Shown here one piece after another: positions 63,584 to 64,000 of a stretch of 64,000 nucleotides of DNA. Source of the DNA: Hydractinia symbiolongicarpus (taxonomy: Eukaryota; Cnidaria; Hydrozoa; Anthoathecata; Hydractiniidae); the NCBI RefSeq assembly GCF_029227915.1, contig NC_079880.1, positions 14,526,001 through 14,590,000 on the forward strand, in the 5' to 3' direction. Both the position numbers and the translations under genes were made by a program. Within the stretch, counting starts at the first letter, position 1. Each line of letters starts with the position of its first letter. Below the pieces are notes generated by a model that saw only the letters and a list, made by a program, of their open reading frames with translations, was not told the DNA's origin and made no database searches.

Positions 63584-64000
63584 AGTCTACGCTTTGGCCT
63601 ACCGAAGTCGTCGATTGACTTTACGTAAGAAGACGAGCTAGGAAAGCTAAGAGGAGTATCACCTCTCCTATATCAATATTCAGAAATAAGACCTTGCTAC
63701 GACATCTCTTGATACGTAACGTTTCACCAGAGTGTACCCTTTCGTAGTTTCACCATTATTAAAATCTGTCATTATTAATCACAACTCGGTAAAGGAGAGC
63801 AAAATTACAAAATATTGACAAAACTTGGCCTAGCAGTGTTTAGAAACTAATAAATATGTTTTCCTACAAAACATTCTATCCCTGGAACTCTTTGACATAC
63901 AGGTCGTAAATGCTTTTAGTCTCTGAAGAGGAACGGGGGTCGAGGTCCAGACTTCGTCAATTTGACAAGCAGGGCACTCAACGAGGTCTGTGTTGCTTAC
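63584..64000. other. Right flank of element 2, no gene seen
   Basis: No supported ORF or repeat was recognised before the window ends. Confidence 0.4.

Overview
The window is nuclear DNA of an early-branching animal. A hydrozoan cnidarian is my best inference. It is AT-rich and its host genes have many small GT-AG introns. It also carries Polinton/Maverick-type virus-like elements, RTE-like LINEs, tRNA-derived SINEs and many short non-autonomous transposons. The species cannot be fixed from the sequence alone.

Three host genes are well supported. LDAH (lipid droplet-associated hydrolase, minus strand, 7667-11454) has two exons. EEF1A (translation elongation factor 1-alpha, plus strand, 13655-15875) has three coding exons, a predicted 5'UTR intron and a TATA/TOP-like promoter. 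ATP-dependent 6-phosphofructokinase (PFK, minus strand, 33170-50818) has 26 coding exons, reconstructed here with canonical splice sites and a predicted length of 782 residues. All three are housekeeping or metabolic genes, and I see no functional link between them.

Mobile DNA fills much of the rest. A LINE with one uninterrupted 1063-residue ORF (endonuclease, reverse transcriptase, PHD-like zinc finger) occupies 131-3350, and a decayed relative lies in the LDAH intron. A second, unrelated LINE fragment lies at 56480-57750. SINEs, fold-back elements and MITEs are scattered through the window.

The most interesting content is a pair of related Polinton-like elements. Element 1 (18941-30887, 11.9 kb) has imperfect terminal inverted repeats (TIRs) and a CGGTT target duplication. 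It holds broken genes for protein-primed DNA polymerase B, two BRO-like proteins, a retroviral-type integrase, a probable major capsid protein and several uncharacterised proteins. Element 2 (about 58086-63573, 5.5 kb) has near-identical 130-bp TIRs that differ from those of element 1. It carries only the block of genes that forms the right half of element 1, plus a few others, and has no polymerase, integrase or recognisable major capsid gene. It looks like a non-autonomous, satellite-like derivative. Comparing the two exposes a conserved module of uncharacterised proteins, a palindromic divergent promoter, hairpins at gene ends and CRE-type octamers in all four TIRs. Both elements are disrupted by frameshifts and stops.

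The 5.9-kb PFK intron 16 holds a 4.8-kb array of a 34-bp satellite with higher-order organisation, next to a second minisatellite.
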